Source: Albifimbria verrucaria (lineage: Eukaryota > Ascomycota > Sordariomycetes > Hypocreales > Stachybotryaceae). From it: 64,000 bases of DNA. A program made the position numbers and the translations under genes. The notes beneath the pieces are model-generated. The model was given only the letters and a program-made list of their open reading frames with translations. It searched no databases and was not told the DNA's origin. The stretch spans positions 3,100,001 to 3,164,000 of the forward strand of contig JAHREC010000011.1 of the NCBI GenBank assembly GCA_020081605.1, read 5' to 3'. Positions 36,886 through 48,453 of the stretch are shown here, piece after piece (positions within the stretch are counted from its first letter, which is position 1; the number at the start of each line of letters is the position of its first letter).

Positions 36886-38580
36886 ATGTACAAAAGCTGG
36901 GTATCGAACACGAGTTACCCTGGGGCTATTCCTCCTCCTGCTGGCGTTGATGTTAACCTCGAGAATCCTCCTGGAGTCAGAAGAACGGTTGTACTGGTCA
37001 CTTTGATTGTGTGCGCCGTCATCTCCACCTTGTTTTTCTTCACTCGTGCCTACGTCAAACTTCGAATTACTCGAAAAGTCCTGCTAGAAGATGGTCAGTA
37101 GTGCCTTTTGCAAGCATCATCACTAGGTCGCGCAAAGTTCTGACATGTGTGCTGTAGTCGTATGTGCGATTTCATGGGTATGGATCATGATTCCATAGTT
37201 CTTCAAGCCACTCACATAATGATAGGCTTTGCTCATGCTCTTCATATCAACTTCTTCCCTTAGTGAGTACTTGTTTTCAACCATCTCCCAAGGCAAATTA
37301 TCGGTACAGCGACTTACACGGCCTTTAACCCATTCAGTGGCTTATCACGGAGAGGGTTATCATGGTTGGAACCTTTCCGACGACTCATTCTCCAAGGTAT
37401 TGAAGGTATGCTAGGGCCCCAGTCTGCTAAGATACGCTGAATACATGTTCCATCTAATATAATTCCTTGGCCACATAGTGGCTTTATGCCAGTTCAATAA
37501 TATACTCCCCGACAGCTTTCTTCATCAAAACAACACTTCTCCTGATCATAGCGAGAGTATTCGCCGTCCGAGAACGTGTTGCAAGAGGTGTTTACATTTT
37601 CATAATTGCTACGTTTATCGCCTACTGCCCTATTCAAATCATAAAAATCGTCATCTGCAACCCAATAAGTGCGTATTGGGACCCCAATGTCCAAGGGAAC
37701 TGTCTCAACCAGTACAAACTGTACCTTGCAGACATTTCCCTTGCTATAGTTACAGACCTGTGCATTCTCATCATACCGATACCGCTTACTTGGTCGTTGC
37801 GAATCTCGCTGAGCAAGAAGATCAAGATTGTTGCGTTACTGGGCGTTGGTGGTATTGGAACAGGCGTCGCGATTTACCGACTAGTTGTTGCCATCCCCTT
37901 TGTAAACACATTGGATGCAAGCTATGGATTCGTTGTCCTTCATGTCACGACGTAAGAACTCCCTTGCAAGAATGGGGGCCGTTGTACTAATATCAACTCG
38001 CCATAGACTGATAGAGCTGACGATTGGTGTGATTTGTTCATGTTTCCCGGCCATCAACATCCTCGTTGAGAGGTGTCTGTCCCGACGGTCCGTCCTGTCG
38101 CCGAATTCTCCACGCAGCACCAGGAAGCATCAAAAGGCAAACACCCAGAATTCCGGCATCGTGGCAAGTTGGTGGGGCTCTGGGCTTTCAGAGACCTATA
38201 CAAGTATCACGGCAACATGCTCCACTGCCGATTCCGCGACGATGAAGAAACTGACAAGAATCTATGACCCGGAACGTTGCCGCCTAACCGTGTACCCGAC
38301 GCAAATGGCTGGTACGGAATCTGAGCGCCAAGAGCTGGAGATGGAGCGTTGGAATTACCATCGAAACAACTCCCTTGCATCCTCAGCCGGACGGCGTGAA
38401 GGCTGGTTCTCGCAGACACTACGTAAATCTTCAACTCATGGCTGGATCATGAAGACGGTGGAGGTCTCCTTGGAAAGATCACGTCGACAAAGCGTTCGCC
38501 AGTGGGACGCCATATGGGATGGCAGGAGGACAGGCTCCTTTGGCAACCAGCACCGTAGAACAACAGGGGCGGATGGATAA
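36886..38580 (+). CDS. SAT4/Pth11-type rhodopsin-domain integral membrane protein
   Basis: Exons are 36886-37093, 37158-37177, 37226-37262, 37338-37405, 37479-37951 and 38007-38580, encoding 459 aa. All phases agree; introns are 48-75 nt. Two exons are tiny (20 and 37 nt). Topology fits the fungal seven-TM family: TVVLVTLIVCAVISTLFFFT (TM1), short helices encoded by the micro-exons, SSIIYSPTAFFIKTTLLLII, VYIFIIATFIAYCPIQII, DISLAIVTDLCILIIPIPL (the family's polar-Asp helix), IVALLGVGGIGTGVAIY and LIELTIGVICSCFPAI. CNP...W following TM4 is typical. A hydrophilic tail of about 170 residues rich in Ser, Arg and Glu follows. Such proteins are orphan receptors or surface proteins, some linked to host sensing or secondary-metabolite loci. 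The ligand is unknown. Exons 2-4 are less certain than exons 5-6. Confidence 0.82.
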
Positions 38581-39515
38581 ATCTTATTGTGTCATGGCCT
38601 GCAACGAGCTGGCGGGGCCGTTCACAGGGTCACGATGCGCACGATTATGGATAGATACCCTTATGAGGTTGGCCTCGCCACTCTGAATTCTGGAGCCGTT
38701 GTGTTATGATTCGGTCCAGATGCCATTCTGGAGAGCCACCCTGATGGTTTATTGGAAAATCCTTGTTGTCCCAAGAAGACGTTTTGGAGTGGGTGAGCCC
38801 GAGCCACGGCTGGCGGCTGAACCGTTCAACGCAATCTAGATGTACGAGGCAGACTCCACCAAGGCAATGCCTTAGTAGGTAGGTATCCGTAGTAGCTGAT
38901 TCGTACCTATAGGCAGGTACCTGCCTGTCTGTATAAGCTTAAAAACAAGGGCTGAAGCCTTGTTTCTCGCTGGAAACAGAGTGGCTGGTGACATCGCTGA
39001 CCCCGTTTACAGCAACCTTGATGGCCAGTGGATCTGTCGCTGAGTACCTGGATGGCACTTGGCATCCGTTGACTAAACCAACATGGGGAGTGGCCAACAT
39101 GCCTTTGACAACAAGTGCAGCTTCCAGATCACCTGTTATGGGGCGGTGTGGCTATTCTATTGCTCCTTTTGTTTATGGGATGCCTGTTTCCTTCTCCACT
39201 GACGGTCCATCAGGACCAGCCATCTTGCCCGCATGCGATGGCTCTATACTCATCATTTTCGCCCTTAGAGCAGATCTGGAATGGTCTCGAGAATTGACGT
39301 CTAGGCGGACTGGATAGTGCGTTATTTTACGAGTGACTACTGCCGAGTTGCTGGGTTCCTCATTGTCATCGCGGTGACTTACACCACGGTCTTGTTTGGA
39401 CCGGTAGCTATAAGACATGCCCTCCTCGCTCTTTCGTCCAGAGACTCTCTGGAGCACTTGCATTCGCCGCTGCTAGATCCCATCGTCTACACGAGCTCAG
39501 CCGCCAATAACGAAA
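38581..39515. other. Intergenic; holds a second patch of GGTACC/GTAGGTA words
   Basis: No supported gene. At about 38875-38935 GTAGGTAGGTA and GCAGGTACCTGC echo the cluster at 14.4 kb. Short ORFs at 38988-39317 lack domains; the right end is the leader of the HRXXH gene. Confidence 0.5.
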
Positions 39516-40509
39516 ATGGGTCCCGTCACATTCATCACACCCCTTCTCATCACTCTGTCCCTGGCTTCGCCTGTGGCAGTGAGGCAAGCCACGACGACGG
39601 AGCTCCTGTCAGTCCCCGAGCCTTCATCAAAGCCCAGCACCTATGAGTGGACTGCGGGTTGGACGAGTGAATACCCGATCCACCAGTCCTGCAATGCAAC
39701 TCTGCGAAGCCAGTTGGAGGAGGCCCTTGACGAGACTGTTCAGCTGGCCAAGCATGCCCGTGATCATCTCCTCCGTTGGGGCGACAAGTCCGAGTTTTCC
39801 CAAAAGTATTTCGGCAACAGCTCCACCCTCGCCATTGGATGGTACGACCGTGTCATTTCTGCGGACAAGACTGGCATGACGTTCCGTTGCGACGACCCTG
39901 ATCGTAACTGCGCCACCCAAGATGGTACGTGAACGCAATGCAAGAACCGAGCTGGATACGTTACCATGTGCATGGCGTGACTGACATAAGAATAAAGCCT
40001 GGGCTGGTCACTGGCGTGGAGAGAATGCCACCGAAGAAACCGTTATTTGCCCACTCTCTTTTCGATTCGTCGCCACCTCTCCTCCGTTTGCGGACTGGGA
40101 TACACAGTGGCCGAGTCACCTCTGAATACCTTTTGGGCAACGGACCTGCTTCATCGTTTGCTGCACGTTCCCACAATCAGCCAGGACCTTGTGCACCATT
40201 ACGCCGACGACTATGCCGGTGTGATGAAGCTCGCCAAGACTGACCCAGCCAAGACCGTTCTCGACTCTGATGCTCTTCAGTACTTCGCTATCGACGTATG
40301 GGCGTATGATATTGCTGCCCCTGGTATTGGCTGCACGGGCGAAACGCCTGAGCTCGAGGACTCGCCATCAGCAACGGAAAGCTCCACTCCCACAAACACC
40401 CAAAGCGCTGGCAAGGTATGTTGGAACACCGAAGGTGTGAAAAGTCTTATATACTAATAGAAACTAGGAATGCCACACTCATGCTGACGGCACGCTCCAC
40501 TGTATCTGA
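39516..40509 (+). CDS. Secreted HRXXH-family putative zinc peptidase (Pra1-like), one apparent -1 frameshift
   Basis: Exons are 39516-39924, 39998-40415 and 40468-40509; introns are 73 and 52 nt with normal ends. Reconstructed length is 289 aa. The signal peptide is MGPVTFITPLLITLSLASPVAV. The mature part shows HQSCNATLRSQLEEALDE, RDHLLRWG, FRCDDPDRNC, WAGHWRGENATEETVICPLS, CGLGYTVA, and the defining HRLLH motif followed by HHYADDY and ALQYFAIDVWAYDI. This matches the fungal HRXXH group that includes Pra1/Aspf2-type zinc-binding surface antigens. The last exon adds a short Cys/His end (ECHTHADGTLHCI). The frame breaks at about 40058-40061 (CTCTTTTCG, one T short). Zinc scavenging or binding is known for relatives; peptidase activity is unproven. 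Confidence 0.85.
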
Positions 40510-40667
40510 AGTGTCACAAATTCCGTACGACGCTTCAGATTAGGATATAGTTCTAGCTCAAATGTTGATACTCTAGATATGCGCGGTATAAACTATCCGC
40601 ATTTAACAATTATCTACAATACTCATAAACAGAGCCATTCTTTCAACATGAACCTCATGACCCACCC

Positions 40668-43600
40668 TCACGCTCTTTCCTGTAGCTTCCTTCTGGCCAT
40701 ATCCGCAATCCCTATAATACTCGTCGCTGATAGAATTTCTGTGACACTGAGAACTACGCCAATGTTCCTCCTAATCCAGTTCCGCAATTCTACACTAACC
40801 AAAGAGTCCAATCCAATCATTTCCAAAGCTCCGTCGATGTCAACATCTTCTTCTGTCTGCATCATCAGCCCTCCAAGGGCCGCTCCAATCTCCCGGGCTA
40901 GACGAATGACAGCCTCTTCTGACTGTGCATAGCCTGAATCAGACAAGCATCGTTGCAGAAATTTTTAAGGGAACCAGTATCAGACGCTTGAAAACTGTCC
41001 ATGGCTTCTGGGACTTCGTTCCAGAATGCCTGTACCCTAGCATCATTTCGCCATCCCTTAGAATTGATCCTAATAGGCGATGATGAGACATTGAACTTGA
41101 CACCAAGGGCAATTTGCCACGGTGTTTGGAGATAGCAGTCACGGCCTGTTCTCATGTGAAGCAGACTGTCGCATCGGGGGTTGATTATGAACTCAACAGC
41201 ATCTAAGACGTCCTTTTCACACAAGCTGTGGGTTACTGCAGCGTCAAATGCTCGAAGACGATGTGTCTCCCTCGCCAAAATGCCAATGTCTTCAACAAGT
41301 CCGATGTCAAGCACAGAACATGCAAGACCATTCCGTTGGCGATATTGCACAAAGGCGTCCAAGAAACTGTTGGCAGCCGCGTAGTTGGCTTGTCCCACTT
41401 GACCTCCCAGTCCTGAGAGGGAACTCAGCAGAAGGAAGAAATCGACACTTTCAGGCTGGTCATTCAATGAGTTGTGTATATTCCAAGCACCAGCAACCTT
41501 AGGTAAAACGGCCGATTGCCACTGATCAAAGGTCATGTCAACCATGTCATTGTCCTGTATTCATCAATAATCGCTTGGTGCAGAAACAAAGAGTGACCTA
41601 CTTGTAGTACCATGGCAGCATGGATCACTCCGCCGATCGGATGAGTTGCACTACTCAGAGCTGTTTTAACATGTATCTCATCTTCAACATGTCCAGACAC
41701 CACCTGAATATGGCATCCCATTGATTCAAGCTCCTCGCGGTATTCCGGGTTTGATTTAAGGAATTGCTCGGCAGATCTGGAGAAAAACAGGAGATAGCGG
41801 ACACCTCTTTCAACTAGCAGTCTCGCGCAGGCCATACCAATCCCTCCAAGTCCGCCAATTAGAACGTACGTACGATTAGGTTTAAATTCTGATCGTATGT
41901 GCATTGACAACTTTGCTTTCAAAATCCAGGATTTCCCATGGTCAGCTTTGTCTCTATTGTCTTGTACTGATTCATTATTTGGTGGATCAAAACTATCGTC
42001 AGTGGGGATATGTTGTGACGTTGAAGCCTTATGACTGGATGGTCCGCAAGAGCCAACTTTCGCTACTAATTTGGAGATGTGCAATCTCCGAAACCGATTA
42101 ATGTGTATTAATCCCTGGGATAAAACATACTCGGACTCGAGAACGGGTGAAGGAGACGGCAGCCGGTTGTTGAAGGTCTCAAGGACATTGAAAACTGAAT
42201 TCCAAGATGATTCGGAGAATGTGTCCAACTCCAGAGTAACAAGGTCAATACCCAGCTCATGACGTATAGTACGTGTGAATCCAAGTGTGAGGGAGTATCT
42301 TGGATCAATGCAGTTGATTTGAGACGCCCCTGTCAGCCATAAAGCACCCGTGTCGTCTAGAGACTTGAATGTTGTTTTGAGTTGACTGAATTCTTCTTGT
42401 AACATATCGAAGAGGAATGGTGATTCCAAATCAAGCAGGAAAAGGGATATTCGTCCATGCGGAAGTATTTGACCGATGAGATACCTTGAGGTTTCGACTC
42501 CAAGATCTTCTAGATATGCGCTCAATCCAACCACAAGTGGGTGATTTAAATCTCTGCAGACAACATTGATGTTGATTTGAGACTTAATCCTTTCAGGTGA
42601 AACCAGAGAGACTGTAGGGCATTTTGCGTCACCAAGAGTCTCCATACGGAAGGAATCGAAGCCGGCAAGCTTCAACTTCCGTTTGATCTCGTCTTTGAAA
42701 GCAACGACCCACATCTGGAAGCATATGTGCAGGAGCTATCCGAAATGTTCGGATTGATCATGGCAGTAGATTCAGCTTGGTATAACAGCAAACGACCTGA
42801 TGGGCTGATGAGTTTACCAATTGCTCTCAATATTGCCTCGTCGAGTGCCCGTTCCCTCATAGCCGTCGGGGCAACTATGAGGTCAAAGTAAGCCTGTGGA
42901 AACTTCTGTGCTTCAAAACGTGTGCTGTTACTAAGAAGAAAGGTTCCAGCATCAGATTCTGCATGAAATAATGAATTGGTGGTTGAGAATATGTCCTTTG
43001 GTTCTGCAAAGGTGTAGGTCCTGTAGTGCCGCTCGCCGTGATCCGAAAGTAAAGCCTTCAGCGTAGAGGATTCCGACGATATGGCCTCTTCACCAAGTTC
43101 AAGAATTTGCATTGAAGGATATTTATGGCCGAGAAGCTGGATTGTTTGAGAGAGGTTATTGGAAATTCCTCTCAATAATGAATCCGAGGTTAGAAACGAG
43201 ATGTCAGGTTTCCATTCGAGGATGGCAGCAGCGTGTGGATCCTCATCCTCGAGCGATTTCTCCTTCAAAGAAGTGACCCCAGTCCTTCTATTATAAGACA
43301 TGCAGTACCATTACTATATCCGTGAATTTTGCCGTTTTTGATATGTCCTTGGGTGTAATCGGTCTCAGCTTGTAACTCTAAAGGTCCGCAAACCCCTCTA
43401 ACAGTTATCTGTTTTAGCGAGACAGGGATCTCTAACCCATCAAATTTGCGTTGCAGGCCTTGACTGGAGGCTATCATGCAGAGTTGAAGGCTTGAATCTA
43501 GAGCTGCTGGGTGAATGGTATAGAATGATGTGCAATTAGCAGGCCTTTCATCATCTACAATGCCGGATGCATATGATTTAGTTGTATCAGAGCGCACGTC

Positions 43601-46600
43601 GTGGAGTCCGCGAAATTGAGGCCCATATTCAAGCCCGTATTTCTTCCAAAGATTGTAGAATGGAGAAATTGGAACCTTTCGTGGGAGACGGATCAAGGTT
43701 GAATCAGAGGGATTCGAAGCTGCCTCTGATGCGGCACCACACAACCCCAAGCATGCTCATTCCAAACTCCTTCGTTTAAAGAGGAGATGGAGAAATTGTA
43801 TTGTACAGTATCCAGTTTCGAATTAAGTTTCTTGAGCGTAGTGATCAACTCAATGCTCTCATTCGCCATTGGTAAAGGTGCCGCGAAAGTAACATTTTCA
43901 AGTGTGTATGAAGTTGATTCTGTTAGCTGTCTGGTGGCTTCTCCAATCATAGCAACGAATGCAGTGGCAGGAAAGACAATCTCGCCAAGTACAACGTGGT
44001 CTTTAAGCCAAGGTATGTCTTCAAGTCGTAATACGCTTCTCCACATAGGTGTTGCATCAGAAGCTTCGGATGCTCGACTTCCAAGCAGCTCATGGTGGCC
44101 AAATTGACGAAGTCTTTGTTGTCTTGAGATTCGATTCTCAGCCCAATACTCATGTTCGTAATGCCAGCTATATGCTGGAAGGTCTGGGAGAAAGTTTCCT
44201 GGGCCGTTTACCGAGCTAAGCCGTATATCAACCCCATAGAGCCAAAGTTGACCAGCTGTGAAAAGTATTGAAGTCAGAGAGTCATTATTTCTGACAATCG
44301 TTGGCACATATTGGGCATTGAGCCTTGATTCTTGAAGAATTTGACGAATTGGACCAGCAAGAGCCGAATGAGGACCAAGCTCGATGAATATTGGGGACTT
44401 AAAGTCTTCCAAGAGACGCCGTACTGCTGGGCTGAATAGAACTGGGGATATTAAATTTCTGATCCAGTAGGACGAGGACAAATCCTCAGTGGGCTCCCCT
44501 GTGACTGAGGAGTAGAATGGGATAAGGGTTTCCGCCCTTTAGGAAGATATGCCAGCCGAGATGCGTAATCCGGCGCAACAGTGTTCATATGTGCTGTTTG
44601 ATTGTGAGCCCAAACTCAATGGATTTAAGTTAATGCCTGAAGATGACAAACCTGAATGATAGCCACACTCTACGCGAAGAGCTCTCACAAATGCTCCTGG
44701 AAAACTTGATTGAATAGCTGCCATAACTTTAGGAAGTACTGACGCTTCTCCTGACAAAGTGACACTTGATGGTGAGTTTTCACAGCCTACTATTACTCCG
44801 GGTAAAAGGTACGGCTCAACTTCGCTGCGTCCAAGGCCTACAGCACACATGCTACCATTGTGTGACGCCTTGAGTTGTGGTGTAATTTGGCCTCGGTGGT
44901 AAGCGATAATGATTGCTTCCTCTGCAGTAATAGCACCACTAGCATAAGCTGCGGCAGTTTCACCGGAAGAGTGGCCCACTACTGCGTCTGCTTCAACTCC
45001 CCAGGACTTTAGCAAATCAACAAGGGAGATTTGAATAGCCGCAAGGCAAGGCTGTGAGAATTCTGCCTCATACAAACGGCTTGTTTCCTTGGGTTTTGAT
45101 ATCTCTCCTACATTTCATTAACACATCTTCATTCCTGACCATGATGCTGGTGGTCCAAGATTACCTCTGATTGTCCACGGTGGTGGATTTGGTAAGCTTG
45201 CAAGTACATTGTCTAGCTCGTCAATCCGCTGCTTCACTAATGCATGACGCTCCAGAAGTTCGATTCCCATTTGTGCCCACTGAGCTCCTGGCCAGTGAAG
45301 ACCCAGATGGTTTTCAAACTGGAATTATTGGCTGGTTTGGTGGCTGGTGCGATGTTCAAAGTTGACCCATAATTGGCTACAGCAAACGTGCGATAAGGAT
45401 ATACCTCCCGACCTTTGATCAGAGAATGCGCAATATCAGACAGATTATTCGGGTATCTCGTTATGTAGCTTTCAATATTGACAACTGATCTCATAAGCGA
45501 AGCTGTGTGCTTCGCTGAGAAAACGAGAAGATGGGGACTCGTGGTGGCATCAGGGTTTTGCGCTGAACGACTGAACGGACTCCGTGCTGTGAAGCAGATT
45601 CTAATATAACCTATAAAGTTCAGTTACTGCAGCCGTTGTGAGTTTAAGAGGACATGTTGAGCTTCTCACGTGAGCGTTTGATCCGCCTATACCAAAACTG
45701 CTGACTGAAACTCGCTCAAGTCGATTAGAGGGCCACGGCATCGGCTTTACCGGGACTCGAAGCTTGGCTGAACCCCAAGGTACTAAGCAAAGTTAGTTCC
45801 ATATCCTGCATCGACTCTTGGTGGTCTTACTCATAGGATTTGGAGATTCAAAATTGATGTTTGGGGGTATTGTTGCGTTTTCTAGCGCCAGCACCATCTT
45901 CATGATACTGGATAGTCCTGATGCCCCTTCCCCGTGTCCAATATTTGGTTTCACCTCGGGAAAATATTAGATTATGAATGAAGGTTCGGGCCCATTATCG
46001 ATAACTCACTGATCCTATGTATATACCCTCCTCACCCCATACATTTGCCACTGCTTTGACTTCCAAAGGGTCACCAACCTGTGAACCATGGTCAAATTGG
46101 CAGGCAGTCACGGCTGGTTGGAATTTTACTTACATGAGTCCCAGTACCATGGCATTCTACCATGGCGGTCTGGGAGACATCATTGATGCCAGCAAGCCGA
46201 TATGTCCTTCTAATAAGTCTTTCGTGGCTAATTGGGTCGGGCATGGTCATCCCATTGGATCTTCCGTCTCCAGAAACACAAGTAGCTTTGATGACAGCTC
46301 TTATGGGATCACCATCACGCAAAGCGTCTGTCAGTCGCTTAATGTATATTGCAGAAACAGCATCGCCTCTCCCATAACCATCCGCATTAGCGTCGAATGA
46401 CTTACATTTGCCATCAAGAGATAGAACTCCCTGCTCTGTCATAGCAACAGTATCAGTATGAGACAAGATCAGATTAGCCCCACCAACTATAGCCGAGTCG
46501 CAAACATGGGATCGGAGATCCTGGCACGCCATATGGAGCGCGGTCAGTGATGATGAGCATGCCGTACGTACAACTATACTATAGCATTTCAGGTTTAATT

Positions 46601-47141
46601 CAAGGCTTCTGGAATGGTACAAAAGCACTCACCTCGGTCCTTTCAAGTCAAACTCGTACGATACCCGATTTGCAATGATGTAGTCGCCAAAGACATCGGC
46701 TCGTACGGGGTCAACGTCCAAGCTGTCCAAAGCTTTCATTTGCGTCCAGTCATCACCCATTACCCCAACGTAGACCCCAGTCTCCTTTCCTCGCCAACCA
46801 GTGGTCCCGGAACTTTCAAAAGCCTCATGAACCACTTCCAGAAGCAATCTTTGCCGTGGATCCATCAGACGAGCTTCCTGCTTGCTCATAGACCAGAAGG
46901 CCGAGTCTATATGGGCAAGATTCACATCTTTCAAGAAATACCCATATTTTGTTCCCACTTGAAATGGTTTGCCAGGTCCGTACCATGCGTCAATGTTGTA
47001 GCGGTCTGAGGGCACACGGCACCAGCCAGATTTCCCTTGATGGAGTAGATCCCAATACTGCGAATCCTTGTATACACCACCAGGCAGTCTCATACCCATT
47101 CCTAAAATGGCAATCGCTTCCATAGTCGGGCCTGAATCCAT
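40668..47141 (-). CDS. Highly reducing type I polyketide synthase, KS-AT-DH-(inactive MT)-psiKR-KR-ACP, no ER, seven apparent -1 frameshifts
   Basis: Exons on the minus strand are 47141-46633, 46578-46134, 46078-46010, 45954-45831, 45782-45670, 45610-45165, 45107-44652, 44593-41602 and 41554-40668. All eight introns are 47-59 nt and the phases agree once the breaks are restored; total is about 2015 aa. KS: Cys177 in TACSSS, His in VECHGTGT and [19 protein letters not shown] and Ser616 in GHSSGE. DH: His921 in [10 protein letters not shown] and Asp1088 in [10 protein letters not shown]. The methyltransferase region has [11 protein letters not shown] in place of the SAM-binding glycine motif, so it is probably inactive. 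A structural psiKR ([10 protein letters not shown]) leads directly to KR (GGLGGIG; active Tyr in [10 protein letters not shown]). ACP: Ser1971 in [10 protein letters not shown]. Breaks lie at 45551-45555, 45287-45288, 44525-44528, 43745-43748, 43277-43280, 42708-42710 and 40962-40966. There is no release domain. Confidence 0.9.
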
Positions 47142-48453
47142 TGCGCTTCCAAAAATACAGGAACAATGATGAGTTCAAAATTGTAGAGGTACATGAGCTT
47201 ATGGCAGTCTGTGGCTTATAGCCCAGGCTACCTTGGCGAACTGATGGTGTCTAACCTAACTGATTGGTTCGGTTACCAGCCGCTTATTGTTTTCTTGAAA
47301 CCAAAACTGCTAGCATCAGTCTTGACTATTGGCTTTAGGGTCTATTAGCCTTGATTTTCCAGGTTGGGTGGCCAGGATAGACAAATCCCTGCTTAGCTGA
47401 ATTGCTTCAATCTGCCTCCTACTCGTGAGGGGTCGACAAAGATCAACTAGTGCGTGACCCATGTCTCAAGCTGAACAAGTCTTACTGTATAGCCAAGAAG
47501 CCAAGGTCAGCTTACATACACCACATTAGATTCAAGTGTGAAGCTCAGTTCAGGTAAAAGAGTATTAACGAGGATACAGCCTTTAATAATTCTATACTCT
47601 CTCCAAAGCTTGTTACAGGCAGGAACTTAGATGCTTCTCAGTATAAACTCGAGGAATCATAAAACGTCAAACAATTGGAAGATTGCATGAAATCGGAATA
47701 CTGATTAGCGATCAGCTATTAGCATACCCCTTCGGCATGAGGAAATGTTTAGTCTGGTTGGCCAAACTATTTGTTCTATCATGCTAGGTGTACTAAATTT
47801 CTTCAACACAAAGGGGGTAGGCGACTGGTTCGCTATATACATGCGTTTCTCTCCCCAGTAGAGTACCAATCATTAAGGAACCGCTCTAATGACCCTTTTG
47901 CAAATGTCGCTGGGTCCTGTCGTTATGAAAAATTGTCCTGACTACTGCATTTAGGTGGCAGTAAAGCTGCATATTGACATTCACGTCATCTAAGTTTTAC
48001 CTCCTTTTTCTTTTTTTGTCTACAGCCTATAGATGTGGTTGTCGAACAAGACTAAGAAACCATAATCTTATTCGCTGATGTCCGACAAGCGCGCCAATAT
48101 CAAACGAACCGAGGTTTTGATTTGTGGTGGTCTGCAAACTTCCATTTAGAGTTATCCACAAAAGGACCGAGTAACTAAGCTCGGCAATCAATATTTTTGT
48201 TACTGGTGGCTACATACTTCGTCATCCAGTTATGTCTTTCTCTGTCAAAAACTCCAGGTCATACGACCAAGCTTCCCCGCGCAGATCGTTGGGTAGTTCA
48301 ACCAAGCAGCTGCTCTAAGCCGCCCGATCGTCGCCTCTAGCGTCTGAATCCTGTTGGCAATTGTAATCTATATATTGCGCGAGGCTTTCGAAGTATTTGA
48401 TGAATTCGCAATTGTTTCACTACCTGCCCCGAGTCCTTCCGAATATAATCAAT
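47142..48453. other. Divergent intergenic region between PKS and the glycosidase-like gene
   Basis: About 1.3 kb between two divergent starts; likely contains both promoters. No gene, TATA box or repeated regulator site could be picked out with confidence. Confidence 0.5.

Noticed and set aside
37478..37990. 170-aa plus-strand ORF
   Set aside because: It is the wrong frame of exon 5 of the SAT4-type gene; the true frame one base later lacks an early start codon but carries the membrane helices.
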